This document shows, one piece after another, positions 1-10,843 of a stretch of DNA of 64,000 nucleotides. This DNA is from Saussurea involucrata. Its lineage: Eukaryota > Streptophyta > Magnoliopsida > Asterales > Asteraceae. The notes below the pieces were generated by a model. That model was not told where the DNA came from. It ran no database searches and saw nothing but the letters and a program-made list of their open reading frames with translations. The position numbers and the translations under genes were made by a program. The stretch covers positions 87,979,484 to 88,043,483 of the forward strand of contig CM066313.1 in NCBI GenBank assembly GCA_033807775.1, in the 5' to 3' direction. Every line of letters starts with the position of its first letter. Within the stretch, counting starts at the first letter, position 1.

Positions 1-673
1 TAGTGAAATCATCGGTCCATTTTGTGTAGTTGGATTCACAAAGGTAATAATGGGGTTGGTAGCTAAGCTATAACATGAGTTAGGAGGTGTGGAGTGCACA
101 CTTGTGTAAGCTAACTAGAACCCGTGATTGTTGGACGGTTAAAATCGACAAGTTACAAAGTGGTTTCTTGAGCTGGGCGTCGGGGCCACTTGTGGCGCTA
201 CTTATCTAGCGCGGGAAGTAGCCCCAAGCTCTGGAATGTTGCCCACGCTCCTTTTGGGGCTACTTATCTAGCGTGGGAAGTAGCGCCGGGCTCTGGAATG
301 TTGCCCGCGCTCCTTTTGGGGCTACTTATCTAGAACGGGAAGTAGCGCCGGCGTCAGGGATGTTTTCTCACTTTGTAACTCCCGATTTTTGTAATCGACG
401 TCATTAAGTCCACAATCAAATCTCATTAAATGAGAGATTATTTCCTGGTTCAATACAATGTAGGTTACGATTCTCTAAAGGTGTATAAGTATGAATCGAT
501 TAGTGCCTTAATCGATACACCGAAACAAAGAGATTATCCCCTAGAGAATTTCGTGATACCCAGGCATATAGGGTCGAAATATCTCTTACGGAAAGCGAGC
601 TCTCACGCGATCTCTGCGTTTATCCAAGTCATTCTACATCTCTTTCTCTCTCAATTTTTGAATTCCTCCAACA
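1..673 (+). repeat. 5' LTR of Cop-A1 (truncated by window edge)
   Basis: Near-identical to 3016-3700 and related to the LTRs at 6375 and 10844. It contains a GC-rich block of 60-odd-bp repeats (about 186-352) and, from ATG 430, an open frame of about 80 codons that is also open in the other three LTR copies. In this copy the frame runs without a stop into gag. No standard initiator-tRNA primer site (TGGTATCAGAGC) follows the LTR, so the primer used by this family is not evident. Confidence 0.9.
186..352. repeat. GC-rich palindromic tandem repeat in family-A LTR
   Basis: Almost three copies of a 60-odd-bp unit containing GGGGCTACTT, a spacer with TAGCGCGG, and AAGTAGCGCC. The CTACTT and AAGTAG arms are inverted, so each unit can form a hairpin. 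The matching block of the right LTR is about 3200-3380. Family-A copy 2 has the diverged form GCGCTACTTAAGTAGCGC, a perfect 18-bp palindrome at 6580 and 11049. Confidence 0.75.
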
Positions 674-705
674 ACCGTAAGAGATATTTGCTTATCGCGA
701 GAGAG

Positions 706-1595
706 ATGGCGAATGATCAAACTGTAAGAGACATGACTTCCAAGTTCACGAAACTTGAGAAGTTTGAAGGCGTGGACTTCCGTAGATGGCAGAAGAAGAT
801 GCACTTCTTATTGACAACTTTGAAGGTGGCGTATGTACTAAGCACCCCGATACCGGAGCTGATGGAGAACGAGACGTTGGAGGTTACCCGGCGTCGCGGC
901 AAGTGGGAGAATGACGACTACATCTGTCGTGGCCACATCTTGAACGGTATGTGTGACTCCCTCTTCGATATCTATCAAAATGTGGAATCCTCCAAAGAGC
1001 TATGGGACTCTCTCGAGTCCAAATACATGGCCGAGGATGCTTCTAGTAAGAAGTTCCTCGTTAGTAATTTTAACAATTACAAAATGGTGGACTCAAGGCC
1101 GGTGATGGAGCAATACAACGAGCTCCTTTGCATTCTAGGCCAATATGCTCAACATGATATGAAGATGGACGAATCCATCTCCGTATCGAGCATTATTGAT
1201 AAACTGCCCCCTCTTGGAAGGACTTCAAACATATGTTAAAACATAAGAAGGAAGAGTTGTCTCTTGTACAACTCGGTAGTCACTTGCGCATAGAGGAATC
1301 TCTTCGGGTGCAAGAGGCTGAGAAACCTAAGGTTAAAGAGGTTTCTGCACCTTCGGTAAATATGGTGGAAGAGGGAAAGACTAATAATTTCAAGGGAAAA
1401 CAAAAGTTCAACGAAGCCAAGAAAGGGTCCAACAAGAAGGTTAAATTAACCTGTTGGACATGTGGGATGACCGGCCATCTCAAGAGGGATTGTCGGGTTG
1501 TCAAGAATAAGAATGGTGCAAGCACAAGTGGTGGTGGGCAAGGATCCAAGGATCAAAACCCACGGCAAGGTCAGTTTTTTGGACTTTGGATTTAA
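706..1595 (+). pseudogene. copia gag, frameshifted (Cop-A1)
   Basis: Capsid/nucleocapsid polyprotein. The start at ATG 706 matches the intact homologue at 7063. The N-terminal part has the typical copia gag segment (KFEGVDFRRWQKKMHF, then KELWDSLESKYMAEDASSKK). A one-base deletion near 1210 breaks the frame; the second piece (1233-1595) carries the zinc knuckle CWTCGMTGHLKRDC (CX2CX4HX4C). The upstream LTR frame from 430 is continuous with this ORF, which would add about 92 residues if it were used. Non-functional as read. Confidence 0.85.
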
Positions 1596-1597
1596 TT

Positions 1598-2040
1598 CAA
1601 ATTTGAATTATGTACCACTAATATCCGAATCATTTTATGTACAGGATGATGATATTGCTTGGTGGATTGACTCGGGTGCTACAAGTCATGTGTGCAAAGA
1701 TCGCCGTTGGTTCACCTCTATGGAACCGGTTGAAGACGGATCAATGATACACATGGGGAAAGAGTCAAGTACTGCCATTCTTGGAAGAGGCTTAGTTAGG
1801 CTAGAATTTAGTTCTGGAAAAGTAGTTGAATTTTAATGTTTTGTATGTACCACGAATTCGAAAGAATTTTGTTTCCGGTACCATCTTGAATAAGTTAGGG
1901 TATAGGCAAGTTTATGAGTCGAATAAGTACATCTTGTCGAAAGGTGGCTCTTTTGTTGGATTTGGTTATTTGTTGAATAACATGTTTAAGTTAAAATTTG
2001 AATGAAAGAATGTTGTTTCAAATTTTGTGTATGATGCAAT
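1598..2040 (+). pseudogene. copia protease and start of integrase region (Cop-A1)
   Basis: The frame is +1 relative to gag. It shows the aspartic protease signature WWIDSGATSHVCK and GRGLVRLEFSSGKVVEF, followed after another frameshift by the region ahead of integrase (about 1840-2030). The sequence then jumps to the C-terminal part of integrase. The same +1 offset between gag and protease occurs in Cop-A2, so it was inherited from a common source copy. Confidence 0.75.
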
Positions 2041-2049
2041 TGAATTGCT

Positions 2050-2743
2050 TTATGGTTCAAAGGCCTAACTTGAGTTTTATTCAAGTTTGGGGGTGACGAG
2101 CGGTTGTTCGATTACCCGAACCCATAAGGAAGACTTTGGGTGATGCATATTTTGTTGGATATGCCAAGCATTCCAAAGCATATAGGTTCTATGTTATTGA
2201 ACCTAATGATTCTATAGCGACTCACACCGTTATAGAATCGGGAGATGTAATTTTGATGAGACTTGATTCTCTTCAATGTGTAGGCCAAAGGACATAATTC
2301 CAAGTACTAGTGAAACTAGTGAGGTTGATGAACAAGCAATTGTTCCAACCGAATCTCCGATGCTTCGAATGAGCAAAAGAGGAAGGATTGAAAAATCATT
2401 TGGTCCCGATTTCCAATTATACTTGGTAGAGGGATCAAGAGATGAGATTGGATCCCAATTCCTTTACTGTAATAGTGTTGAGGAGGATCCAAAATCATTT
2501 TATGAGGCTATTAAGTCTCAAGACATTGCCTTTTGGAAAGAAGCAATACATGATGAATTCAATGGGGAAGCTCACTCTAAGAGATTGGAGCACAAAACGG
2601 ACATCCCAAGGTGTGTGCTCGGTACTGCAAGTGAAGGAGGTAATTGTTCTTTTGTAAAAATGCATGTGCAGGTGCATGAGGAAAAGAACTACCTATATGA
2701 GTGTGAAGTGTGGCCGTTTCAAAAAGCTTGGACTTGGCTTTGA
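2050..2743 (+). pseudogene. integrase C-terminus and RT N-terminal remnant (Cop-A1)
   Basis: Short frames match the end of integrase (GYAKHSKAYRFY, about 2158-2195) and the acidic linker into RT (FGPDFQLYLVEGSRDE, then SQDIAFWKEAIHDE). At about 2560 the sequence jumps directly into what is 3' non-coding sequence in Cop-A2 (from about 10385). All RT catalytic motifs and RNase H are therefore deleted. Confidence 0.75.
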
Positions 2744-3015
2744 TACACTCACGAATGGATAAGGACACATGGCCTGTATAGTGTCAAGTTTATACGTTAG
2801 AGAGTCTTTTAAATTCATGTGTATGTTATCTTCTGGTACTCAAATGGGTTGACGGGTTCAATCCATAGGACACCCGGATTCTCGAGTATTTGAAATGTGT
2901 AATGTACTAAGATGGAAATTCAATCTTTTAGATATTTTCATTTATGCATGAGTTTGTTTACCTGTATTGTATTTTTATTTTGTGAATCAAGGATTGCACT
3001 AAAATGGGGGAGGAA
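2744..3015 (+). other. 3' non-coding region and polypurine tract of Cop-A1
   Basis: About 270 bp without coding potential, shared with 10565-10843 of Cop-A2. It ends in the purine-rich tract AAAATGGGGGAGGAA directly before the LTR, as expected for the plus-strand primer. Confidence 0.8.
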
Positions 3016-3700
3016 TGTTGGTGATTTTAGTGAAATCATCGGTCCATTTTGTGTAGTTGGATTCACAAAGGTAATAATGGGGTTGGTAGCTAAGTTATAA
3101 CATGAGTTAGGAGGTGTGGAGTGCACACTCGTGTAAGCTAACTAGAACCCGGGATTGTTGGACGGTTAAAATCGACAAGTTACAAAGTGGTTTCTTGAGC
3201 TGGGCGTCGGGGCCACTTGTGGCGCTACTTATCTAGCGCGGGAAGTAGCCCCAAGCTCTGGAATGTTGCCCGCGCTCCTTTTGGGGCTACTTATCTAGCG
3301 CGGGAAGTAGCGTCGGGCTCTGGAATGTTGCCCGCGCTCCTTTTGGGGCTACTTATCTAGCACGGGAAGTAGCGCCGGCGTCAGGGATGTTTTCTCACTT
3401 TGTAACTCCCGATTTTTGTAACCGACGTCATTAAGTCCACAATCAAATCTCATTAAATGAGAGATTGTTTCCTGGTTCAATACAATGTAGGTTACGATTC
3501 TCTAAAGGTGTATAAGTATGAATCGATTAGTGCCTTAATCGATACACCGAAACAAAGAGATTATCCCCTAGAGAATTTCGTGATACCCAGGCATATAGGG
3601 TCGAAATATCTCTTACGGAAAGCAAGCTCTCACGCGATCTCTGCGTTTATCCAAGTCATTCTACATCTCTTTCTCTCTCAATTTTCGAATTCCTCCAACA
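3016..3700 (+). repeat. 3' LTR of Cop-A1
   Basis: 685 bp, TGTTGG...CCAACA, nearly identical to 1-673 over the shared part. The LTR ORF starts at 3457; downstream it runs into the flanking family-C sequence rather than gag. Confidence 0.9.
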
Positions 3701-5388
3701 AATCTGAGCTGTTATCCCGCCTTTTAGCCAAAAGCGACTCTAGTACATCTGAAGAAGTTGACTTAATTTCCTTACTTCAGCAACATACACCACCTCCAAC
3801 CCAACCTCAAACTTCAACATCCACAGATACACAACTTCTTCTAGCAAACCAACTTCAGAAGCTTACCGACTCTGTGACAGATATGACGAATGCTGTGATG
3901 AATGGATTCACCACCATCAGTAACAGGCTCAAAGTTGTCGAAGAAAGATGTGGTATTGAACCTGAAGTCTCTTAGAAAAGAAGACATGATGATCAGGATC
4001 CGCCTGATCAACATGAGGGGTAGAAGAGACCAGGGGTTGGAGAGTCTAGTGCTGCTGCTTCTACAGGTAATTCTAATGAACTTGAAGCTGGGGGAAATAC
4101 ATGTGAAGGTGGAACGGCGACAGATGTGGTACAGACTGTTGATACAGAAACACTTGTTCTAGCTGATGTCTTAACCGGGGTTGAAAAGCCTTCGGCTGTT
4201 GACAATAGAATAGCAGATGTGCGGATGGCTGATGATATGCTTATCGAGATGATCTATATTGATTCTGAGGAAGAGCCAGAGCATTTGAGCCACAAGATAA
4301 AAGAAGAAATGGTTGATGCTTTGGATGTTGAATTAGATACCACTGGGGATCAGGTTATGGAAATCGAATCTGAAGATGATGCTCCACCATTGATAGAAAC
4401 TGCAGGTCCAAGTTCAGGTACTTCAGCTCCACATGCACCGTTTATACCGGATGGTAAGATCAAAGATCGAGTACTTGAAGCAGAACTCCGTTTTTTCCAA
4501 GTTATTATTGATGCTGAACCAAGGTATGTAGCCACTGGAGAGAGAGTTTCAATCCAAACTCCCCATCTAGAAACCTTGAGGAAAGAACTGTATGTACGGG
4601 ATGTTCAGGGGATCAACTTGGAGAAAGTATATGGGATTGAAGATTGGCCATCGCTGAAGTAGATCGAATTTCTATACGTCATGAAGAACAAAGACAAAGG
4701 ATTAGAAGCTGTCAAGTCAGATAACATGATTATGAAGGTGCTGAAAGTTGAATCTCAGAAGCTGTTTGATGTCTTCTATCCTGAGTTCACGGTCTTGAGA
4801 TCAGATGGGTCTGAATGCGTATTTTCTGAAGCTGATTTCAAGAGTCTGAGACTGAATGATCTTCTTAGCCTTTACAACAGTCTTGTTGTCCATCCAGAGA
4901 AGAAGCGTCCAGAGTATAGAATTCAATACAGTGCTGCCTTTCGAAGTGTTAAGAAGTTTATGAAGAATATTCTGAAGTATTCATACCTCACTGACTTTCA
5001 GATGGGTTTGGAATCTTTTCAAACTCATGTGAACTTAAAAAGACCAAACAGACGCTTATCTGATATTCAAGGTATCCCCGCCTACACTGTACTGAACAAG
5101 CCTGAGCTCGGGGTTGTTTACGTTGATACTGACTCACAGAAAAGATTTATGAGAGTTATTGAGATCAACAAGTACTGTGAGGGTACTTTGAAGATTATTC
5201 TGGTTCACTTGGAAAGTAAGCTTCGTCTGGATGCGAATGGAGAGGTAAAACTCACTGAGAAAGAAAAGAACTTGATCAACCAAGTGATTGAAGCCATCTC
5301 CCACCGGAAAGACTACCGTCTTGAACTGCGAAGGTTCGAGATCATCTTTTGTATTCGGAAGAAGAATGTGACCCCGGTGGACATCTAA
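3701..5388 (+). pseudogene. extra ORF of family-C copia, C-terminal part
   Basis: The function of this protein class is unknown; it sits between RNase H and the 3' LTR, where env-like ORFs occur in some plant copia elements. Visible parts are a Q/T/P-rich stretch with a short amphipathic segment (LQKLTDSVTDMTNAVMNGF), an acidic linker (4126-4662), and a conserved basic C-terminal domain (4681-5388) with RPNRRLSDIQGIPAYTVL and KPELGVVY. The frame is broken near 3972, at about 4020 and at 4660. The same domain is at 49594-50759 on the other strand. Confidence 0.75.
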
Positions 5389-5421
5389 ATCTTTTGCTCT
5401 TCATTGGTACAAAGGGGAGAA

Positions 5422-5666
5422 TGTTAGTGCTTAAATGTTATTATACCAAGTAGAGGGACTATTTGTGTAATAGGGCTATTCTATACCCTAGGTATATATA
5501 GTTTGCTATTTTCCCTTTTGGGAGGTTAGGTCATTTCATCACACATAGTAGCCACACACACTAGTATTTGCATTGCATTCACCTTGTGAGCTACTGTGAT
5601 CTTATTGAATATAGAGATGGCTTCCTTTATTGTTTACATTGATTGATTACTTGTTCTGGGATCACA
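5422..5666 (+). repeat. 3' LTR of Cop-C0
   Basis: 245 bp from TGTTAGTGC to GGGATCACA, preceded by a purine tract. It contains a TATATATAG box about 70 bp in and shares the AAGTAGAGGGAC and TTACTTGTTCTGGGATCACA blocks with the Cop-C1 LTRs. Confidence 0.85.
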
Positions 5667-5809
5667 CAAATGGTTTATTTGCAATCTTATTCGAACAAAC
5701 AAATGGTAAACGTTTTTGCTTTGCCAGAGGGAAAATAGAACAAACATGCCTATCTATGTCTTTGTCAACAAAAAGTTTACTGTCAAGCATCCTTAGCTTC
5801 GTGTTAGAT

Positions 5810-6101
5810 TGTTAGAGCATTATTGTATTCAAGATTTACTGTATTAAATCTATACATGTAAAGTCAATATCTTGCTAAGTCAACATTGTAATTGCCTTTA
5901 TACCTTGTATGTTATGGGTATAAATAGGCATGTCTAGTTCATTAGCTAGTAACAATTCAACAACTTAGAGAAACACTTTCAAGCTTATGTCATTTGTACT
6001 TTGATATTCAATATATGGATGACTACTTTGCTCTCTAGATTCTCTCTACATGTGATTGTGTTACATTGCTAGATCTGGGATTTCACATTTGGTATCAGAG
6101 C
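5810..6101 (+). repeat. 5' LTR and primer-binding site of a further copia element
   Basis: A 278-bp LTR (5810-6087), TGTTAGAGC...TTTCACA, has a TATAAATAG box near 5931. It is followed after two bases by TGGTATCAGAGC (6090-6101), the initiator-Met tRNA primer site. About 110 bp of leader remain before the gypsy LTR at 6211. The body of the element is not in the window. The solo LTR at 14298 is a relative. Confidence 0.8.
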
Positions 6102-6374
6102 ACAAACAGGAATTTCAAGCAGATTCAGAAGCATTTTAGAGATTTTTTACACTGTTCATCATGGTTTCGGATTGATCTTCATCTACTGTTCATCATGATT
6201 TCGGACTTATTGACGGGTGTCGAGTCCGGAAAATTATAATATGTTTTTATAATTAAAGAAAAGTCCTATTACCTCTAAACACAATTAATTGTGGTAGTGA
6301 TAAGTAGGGTCGTATCCTCAGGGACTCGGTGTCAACCGTGAGTCCAAGACGTGATCTCATGCAAGTGTGTTAAA

Positions 6375-7030
6375 TGTTGGTGATTTTAGTGAAATCATCG
6401 GTCATTTTGTGTAATTGGATTCACAAAGGTAATAATGGGGTTGTTAGCTAAGCTATAACATGAGTTAGGAGGTGTAGAGTGCACACTCGTGTAAGCTAAC
6501 TAGAACCCGGGATTGTTGGATGGATAAAATTGGCGTGTTACAAAGTGGTTTTCAGAGCTGGGCGTTGGGGCCAGTACCCGCGCTACTTAAGTAGCGCCAG
6601 AAGTGGCGCCAAGCACTGGATTGTGCTTTGGCGCTCATTTCCGCGCTAGTTGGGTCACGCCAAAAGTGGCGCCGAGCCAGTTAAGTGGCACGACATGTAG
6701 CGCCGGCGTCAGGGAATCTTTCTCACTTTGTAACTCTCAATTTTTGTAACCGACGTCATTAAGTCCACAATCAAATCTCATTAAATGAGAGATTATTTCC
6801 TGATTCAATACAGTGTAGGTTACGATTCTCTAAAGGTGTATAAGTATGAATCGATTAGTGCCTTAATCGATACACCGAAACAAAGAGATTATCCCCTAGA
6901 GAATTTCGTGATACCCAGGCATATAGGGTCAAAATATCTCTTACGGAAAGCGAGCTCTCACGCGATCTCTGCGTTTTATCCAAGCTATTCTACATCTCTT
7001 TCTCTCTCAACTTTTCGAATTCCTCCAACA
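6375..7030 (+). repeat. 5' LTR of Cop-A2
   Basis: TGTTGG...CCAACA. It contains the 18-bp palindrome GCGCTACTTAAGTAGCGC (6580-6597) and the LTR ORF from 6785. A one-base difference near 6975 (GCGTTTTATCC against GCGTTTATCC in Cop-A1) takes the LTR ORF out of frame with gag here. Confidence 0.9.
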
Positions 7031-7062
7031 ATCGTAAGAGATATTTGCTTATCGCGAGAGAG

Positions 7063-7953
7063 ATGACGAATGATCAGTCCGTGAGAGACATAACTTCCAA
7101 GTTCACTAAACTTGAGAAGTTTGAAGGCGTTGATTTCCGTAGATGGCAAAAGAAGATGCACTTCTTGCTGACGACGTTGAAGGTCGTATACGTGCTGAGC
7201 ACCCCAATGCCGGAGGTGATGGAGAACGAGACATTGGAGGTGACCCGGCATCGCGGCAAATGGAAGAACAACGACTACATTTGTCATGGCCACATTTTAA
7301 ACAGTATGTGTGACTCCCTCTTTGATATCTATCAAAATGTTGAATCCGCCAAAGAGCTATGGGACTCTCTCGAGTCCAAATACATGGCGGAGGATGCTTC
7401 TAGTAAGAAGTTCCTGGTTTGTAATTTCAACAATTACAAGATGGTGGACTCAAGGCCGGTGATGGAGCAATACAATGAGCTCCTTCGCATTTTAGGCCAA
7501 TATGCTCAACACAATATGAAGATGGACGAATCCATCTCCGTATCGAGCATAATTGATAAATTGCCTCCCTCTTGGAAAGACTTTAAACACATGTTGAAAC
7601 ATAAGAAGGAAGAGTTGTCTCTTGTGCAACTCGGTAGTCACTTGCGCATAGAGGAATCTCTTCGGGCGCAAGAGGCTGAGAAACCTAAAGTAAAGGAGGT
7701 TTCTGCACCTTCAGTGAACATGGTGGAAGAGGGAAAGACTAATAATTTCAAGGGAAAACAAAAGTTCAACGAAGCCAAGAAAGGGTCCAACAAGAAGGTT
7801 AAATTAACTTGTTGGACATGTGGGATGACCGGCCATCTCAAGAGGGATTGTCGGGTTGTCAAGAACAAGAATGGTGCAAGCGCAAGTGGTAGTGGGCAAG
7901 GATCCAAGGATCAAAACCTACGGCAAGGTCAGTTTTTTGGACTTTGGTTTTAA
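7063..7953 (+). CDS. copia Gag polyprotein (Cop-A2)
   Basis: 296 residues from ATG 7063, uninterrupted. Residues of about 10-190 form the copia gag domain that packs element RNA into particles (KFEGVDFRRWQKKMHF; SWKDFKHMLKHKKEEL). A lysine-rich linker precedes one CCHC zinc knuckle, CWTCGMTGHLKRDC, near residue 255, which binds RNA. The frame ends shortly after the knuckle and protease continues in the +1 frame, so no Gag-Pol fusion is made without a frameshift. The intact gag in an element lacking integrase fits a gag-retaining non-autonomous copy. Confidence 0.8.
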   Translation: MTNDQSVRDITSKFTKLEKFEGVDFRRWQKKMHFLLTTLKVVYVLSTPMPEVMENETLEVTRHRGKWKNNDYICHGHILNSMCDSLFDIYQNVESAKELWDSLESKYMAEDASSKKFLVCNFNNYKMVDSRPVMEQYNELLRILGQYAQHNMKMDESISVSSIIDKLPPSWKDFKHMLKHKKEELSLVQLGSHLRIEESLRAQEAEKPKVKEVSAPSVNMVEEGKTNNFKGKQKFNEAKKGSNKKVKLTCWTCGMTGHLKRDCRVVKNKNGASASGSGQGSKDQNLRQGQFFGLWF

Positions 7954-8391
7954 TTCAAATTTGAATTATGTTCCACTAATATCTGAATCATTTTATGTGC
8001 AGGATGATGATATTGCTTGGTGGATTGACTCGGGTGCTACAAGTCATGTGTGCAAATATCGCCGTTGGTTCACCTCTATGGAACCGGTTGAAGACGGATC
8101 AATGATACACATGGGGAACGAGTTGAGTGCTACCATTCTTGGAAGAGGCTTAGTTAGGCTAGAATCTAGTTCTGGCAAAGTAGTTGAATTTTTAATGTTT
8201 TGTATGTACCACGAATTCGAAAGAATTTGGTTTCCGGTAGCATATTGAATAAGTTAGGGTATAGGCAATTTTGTGAGTCCGACAAGTTTATTTTGTCAAA
8301 GATTGACTCTTTTGTAGGATTTGGTTTTATGTTGAATAACATGTTTAAGTTAGATTTGAATGAAAGAATTTGTTTCAAATTTTGTTTGTGA
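7940..8391 (+). pseudogene. copia protease and region before integrase (Cop-A2)
   Basis: The aspartic protease motif WWIDSGATSHVCK lies at about 8017-8055 and GRGLVRLESSSGKVVEF follows. A frameshift near 8190 moves the continuation (VPRIRKNLVSGSILNKLGYRQF) into another frame up to a stop at 8391. The integrase zinc domain and DDE core are replaced by the minisatellite that follows. Confidence 0.75.
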
Positions 8392-8436
8392 TGCAATTGA
8401 ATTGCCTTATGTTGCTTTATAAATTGCTTTATGATA

Positions 8437-8850
8437 CAAATGAATGTTGTGTTTAAAATTCTATGTATATTGCAAACGAATTTTGTTTAAAAATTATGTT
8501 TATGTGGCAAGTGAATTTTGTGTTTAAAATTCTGTTTTGTTACATATGAATTTTGTCTAAATTCTGTTTATGTTACATATGAATTTTGTTTACATTCTGT
8601 TTTGTTGCAAATGAATTTTGTGTTTAAAATTCTGTTTTGTTGCAAATGAATTTTGTGTTTAAAATTCTGTTTTGTTGCAAATGAATTTTGTGTTTAAAAT
8701 TCTGTTTATGTTCCATATGAATTTTGTCTAAATTCTGTTTATGTTACATATGAATTTTGTTTAAATTCTGTTTACATTGCAAATGAATTTTGTGTTTAAA
8801 ATTCTGTTTTGTTGCAAGTGAATTTTTGTTTAAAAATTATGTTTAAGTTA
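8437..8850. repeat. AT-rich minisatellite replacing the integrase core
   Basis: About a dozen units of 30-38 bp, consensus TGAATTTTGTGTTTAAAATTC followed by TGTTTTGTTGCAAA. The motif resembles the coding sequence just before it (8355-8400), suggesting that a short piece expanded by slippage or unequal exchange after the integrase core was lost. It is absent from Cop-A1, where the same region is simply deleted. Confidence 0.8.
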
Positions 8851-8865
8851 CTTTATGAATTGTTT

Positions 8866-9490
8866 GATGGATTTTGGGGTGAAGCCATGTTAATGGCTTG
8901 TTTCTTGTTGAATCGAGTTCCCAATAAAAGGAACAAGATTACCCCGTATGAACTTTGGTTCAAAGGCCTAACTTGAGTTTTATTCAAGTTTGGGGCTGTC
9001 GAGCGGTTGTTCGATTACCCGAACCCAAAAGGAAGATTTTGGGTGATACATCTTTGTTGGATATGCTAAGCATTCCAAAGCTTATAGGTTCTAGGTTATT
9101 GAACCTAATGATTCTATAGCGATTCACACCGTTATAGTATCAAGAGATGTAATTTTGATGAGACTAGATTCTCTTCAATGTCGAGGCCAAAGGACATAGT
9201 TCCAGTACTAGTGAAACTAGTGAGGTTGAAGAACAAGCAATTGTTCCAACCGAATCTCCGATGCTTCGAAGGAGCAAAAGAGGAAGGATTGAAAAATCAT
9301 TTGGTCCCGATTTCCAAGTATACTTGGTAGAGGGATCAAGAGATGAGATTGGATCCCAATTCCTTTACTGTTATAGTGTTGAGGAGGATCCAAAATCATT
9401 TGATGAGGCTATGAAGTCTCAAGACATTGCTTTCTGGAAGGAAGCAATACATGATGAGATGGACTCCATCATGGGGAATAATACTTAGGT
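8866..9490 (+). pseudogene. integrase C-terminus and RT N-terminal linker (Cop-A2)
   Basis: Fragments match the end of copia integrase (GFWGEAMLMACFLLNRVP, about 8873-8926) and the acidic segment before RT (FGPDFQVYLVEGSRDE, EEDPKSFDEAMKSQDIAFWK). Several stops and frame changes. It joins the RT fragment at 9501 after a stop at 9486. Confidence 0.7.
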
Positions 9491-9500
9491 ATTATCGGAC

Positions 9501-10333
9501 TTGCCACCGGGTTGCAAACCTTTGGGTTGCAAGTGGATCTTCAAAAGGAAGATGAAAGCGGATGGGTCAATCGACAAGTTCAAGGCTCGATTAGTGATCC
9601 AAGGCTTTAGGCAACGGGAAGGCATAGATTATTTTGTTACTTATGCCCCGGTTGCAAGAATCTCCATGGTTAAATTGTTGATAGCTTTAGGTGCTATTCA
9701 CAATTTAGTGATTCACCAAATGGATGTCAAAACGACATTCTTGAATGGTGATTTGGAGGAGGAAGTTTACATGAAACAACCGGAAGGTTTTGTTATGCCC
9801 GGGATGGAGCATAAGGCATGTAAAACTTGGAATGTCATATGTCGGGTTTCCTTCAATTTTGGAGGGATATTCGGATGCAAGTTGGATTACCAATTTGGAA
9901 GACCACTCTTCTACGAGTGGTTGGGTGTACTTGCTTGGGGGAGGTGCCATCTCATGGGCTTCCAAGAAGCAAACTTGCATCACGAGTTCGACTATGGAGT
10001 CGGAATTTATGGCGTTAGCCGCTGCCGGTAAAGAGGCGGAATAGCTAAGAAATTTTGGTCCATGAAATTCCATTATGGCCGAAACCAATATCACCAATTT
10101 CTATCCGTCGTGATAGTGAGGCTACTTTGGCTAAAGCTTATAGCCAAATGTATAATGGCAAGTCTAGACACTTAGGTGTTAGACATAGCATGATTCGTGA
10201 GGTAATCATGAATGGGGTGATTTCGGTTGAGTTTGTTCGGTCGCAACAAAATATAGCGGACCACTTGACGAAGGGGTTAGCTAGGGACTTGGTTCACAAG
10301 TCGGTAATAGGGATGGGATTAAAGTCCATCTAA
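9501..10333 (+). pseudogene. RT fragment joined to RNase H (Cop-A2)
   Basis: The 5' part is the start of copia reverse transcriptase: GCKWIFKRKMKADGSIDKFK, KARLVIQGFRQREGIDY, then HQMDVKTTFLNGDLEEEVYM. At about 9830 a deletion removes the YVDD catalytic region and joins directly to RNase H (GYSDASWITNLEDHSSTSG, then STMESEFMALAAAGKEAE). The tail (10055-10333) has the RNase H ending QQNIADHLTKGL. No active polymerase could be made. Confidence 0.8.
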
Positions 10334-10843
10334 ATCTCTAACGGTGATATACCCAATTCCCTTCTAATACAACGTTAGAAGTTGAATTCAATGGGAAAGC
10401 TCACCCTAAGAGATTGGAGCACAAGACGGTCATCCCAAGGTGTGTGCTCGGTACTGCAAGTGAAGGAGGTAATTGTTCTTTTGTAAAAATGCATGTGCAG
10501 GTGCATGAGGAAAAGAACTACTTATATGAGTGTGAAGTGTGGCCGCTTCAAAAAGCTTGGACTTGGCTTTGATACACTCGCGAATGGATAAGGACACATG
10601 GCCTGTATAGTGTCAAGTTTATACGTTAGAGAGTCTTTTAAATTCATGTGTATGTTATCTTCTGGTACTCAAATGGGTTGATGGGTTCAATCCATAGGAC
10701 ACCCGGATTCTCGAGTATTTGAAATGTGTAATATACTAAGATGGAAATTCAATCTTTTAGATATTTTCATTTATGCATGAGTTTGTTTACCTGTATTGTA
10801 ATTTTATTTGTGAATCAAGGATTGCACTAAAATGGGGGAGGAA
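10334..10843 (+). other. 3' non-coding region and polypurine tract of Cop-A2
   Basis: About 510 bp with no coding signal. The part from about 10385 is shared with 2560-3015 of Cop-A1. It ends in AAAATGGGGGAGGAA before the LTR. Confidence 0.75.

Larger units (their letters stand above)
1..3700 (+). mobile_element. Cop-A1: internally deleted Ty1/copia retrotransposon
   Basis: Two matching LTRs bracket gag, protease and integrase/RT remnants in copia order. The LTR starts TGTTGG and ends CCAACA. The left LTR lacks its first 12 bases because the window begins inside it; the full length would be 685 bp, the same as the right LTR. The integrase core, most of RT and all RNase H are missing, so the copy could only have moved with proteins supplied in trans. 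It sits inside the extra ORF of another copia (3701 onward). The right flank begins AATCT; the matching left target duplication lies outside the window. Confidence 0.9.
3701..5666 (+). mobile_element. Cop-C0: 3' end of a family-C copia element
   Basis: The element is cut by the insertion of Cop-A1 at 3700. What remains is the C-terminal half of the extra ORF, a purine tract (AAAGGGGAGAA at 5411-5421) and a 245-bp LTR. It is the same family as Cop-C1 (49253-59407): the extra ORF proteins align over their whole shared length and the LTRs share ends and internal blocks. Confidence 0.85.
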
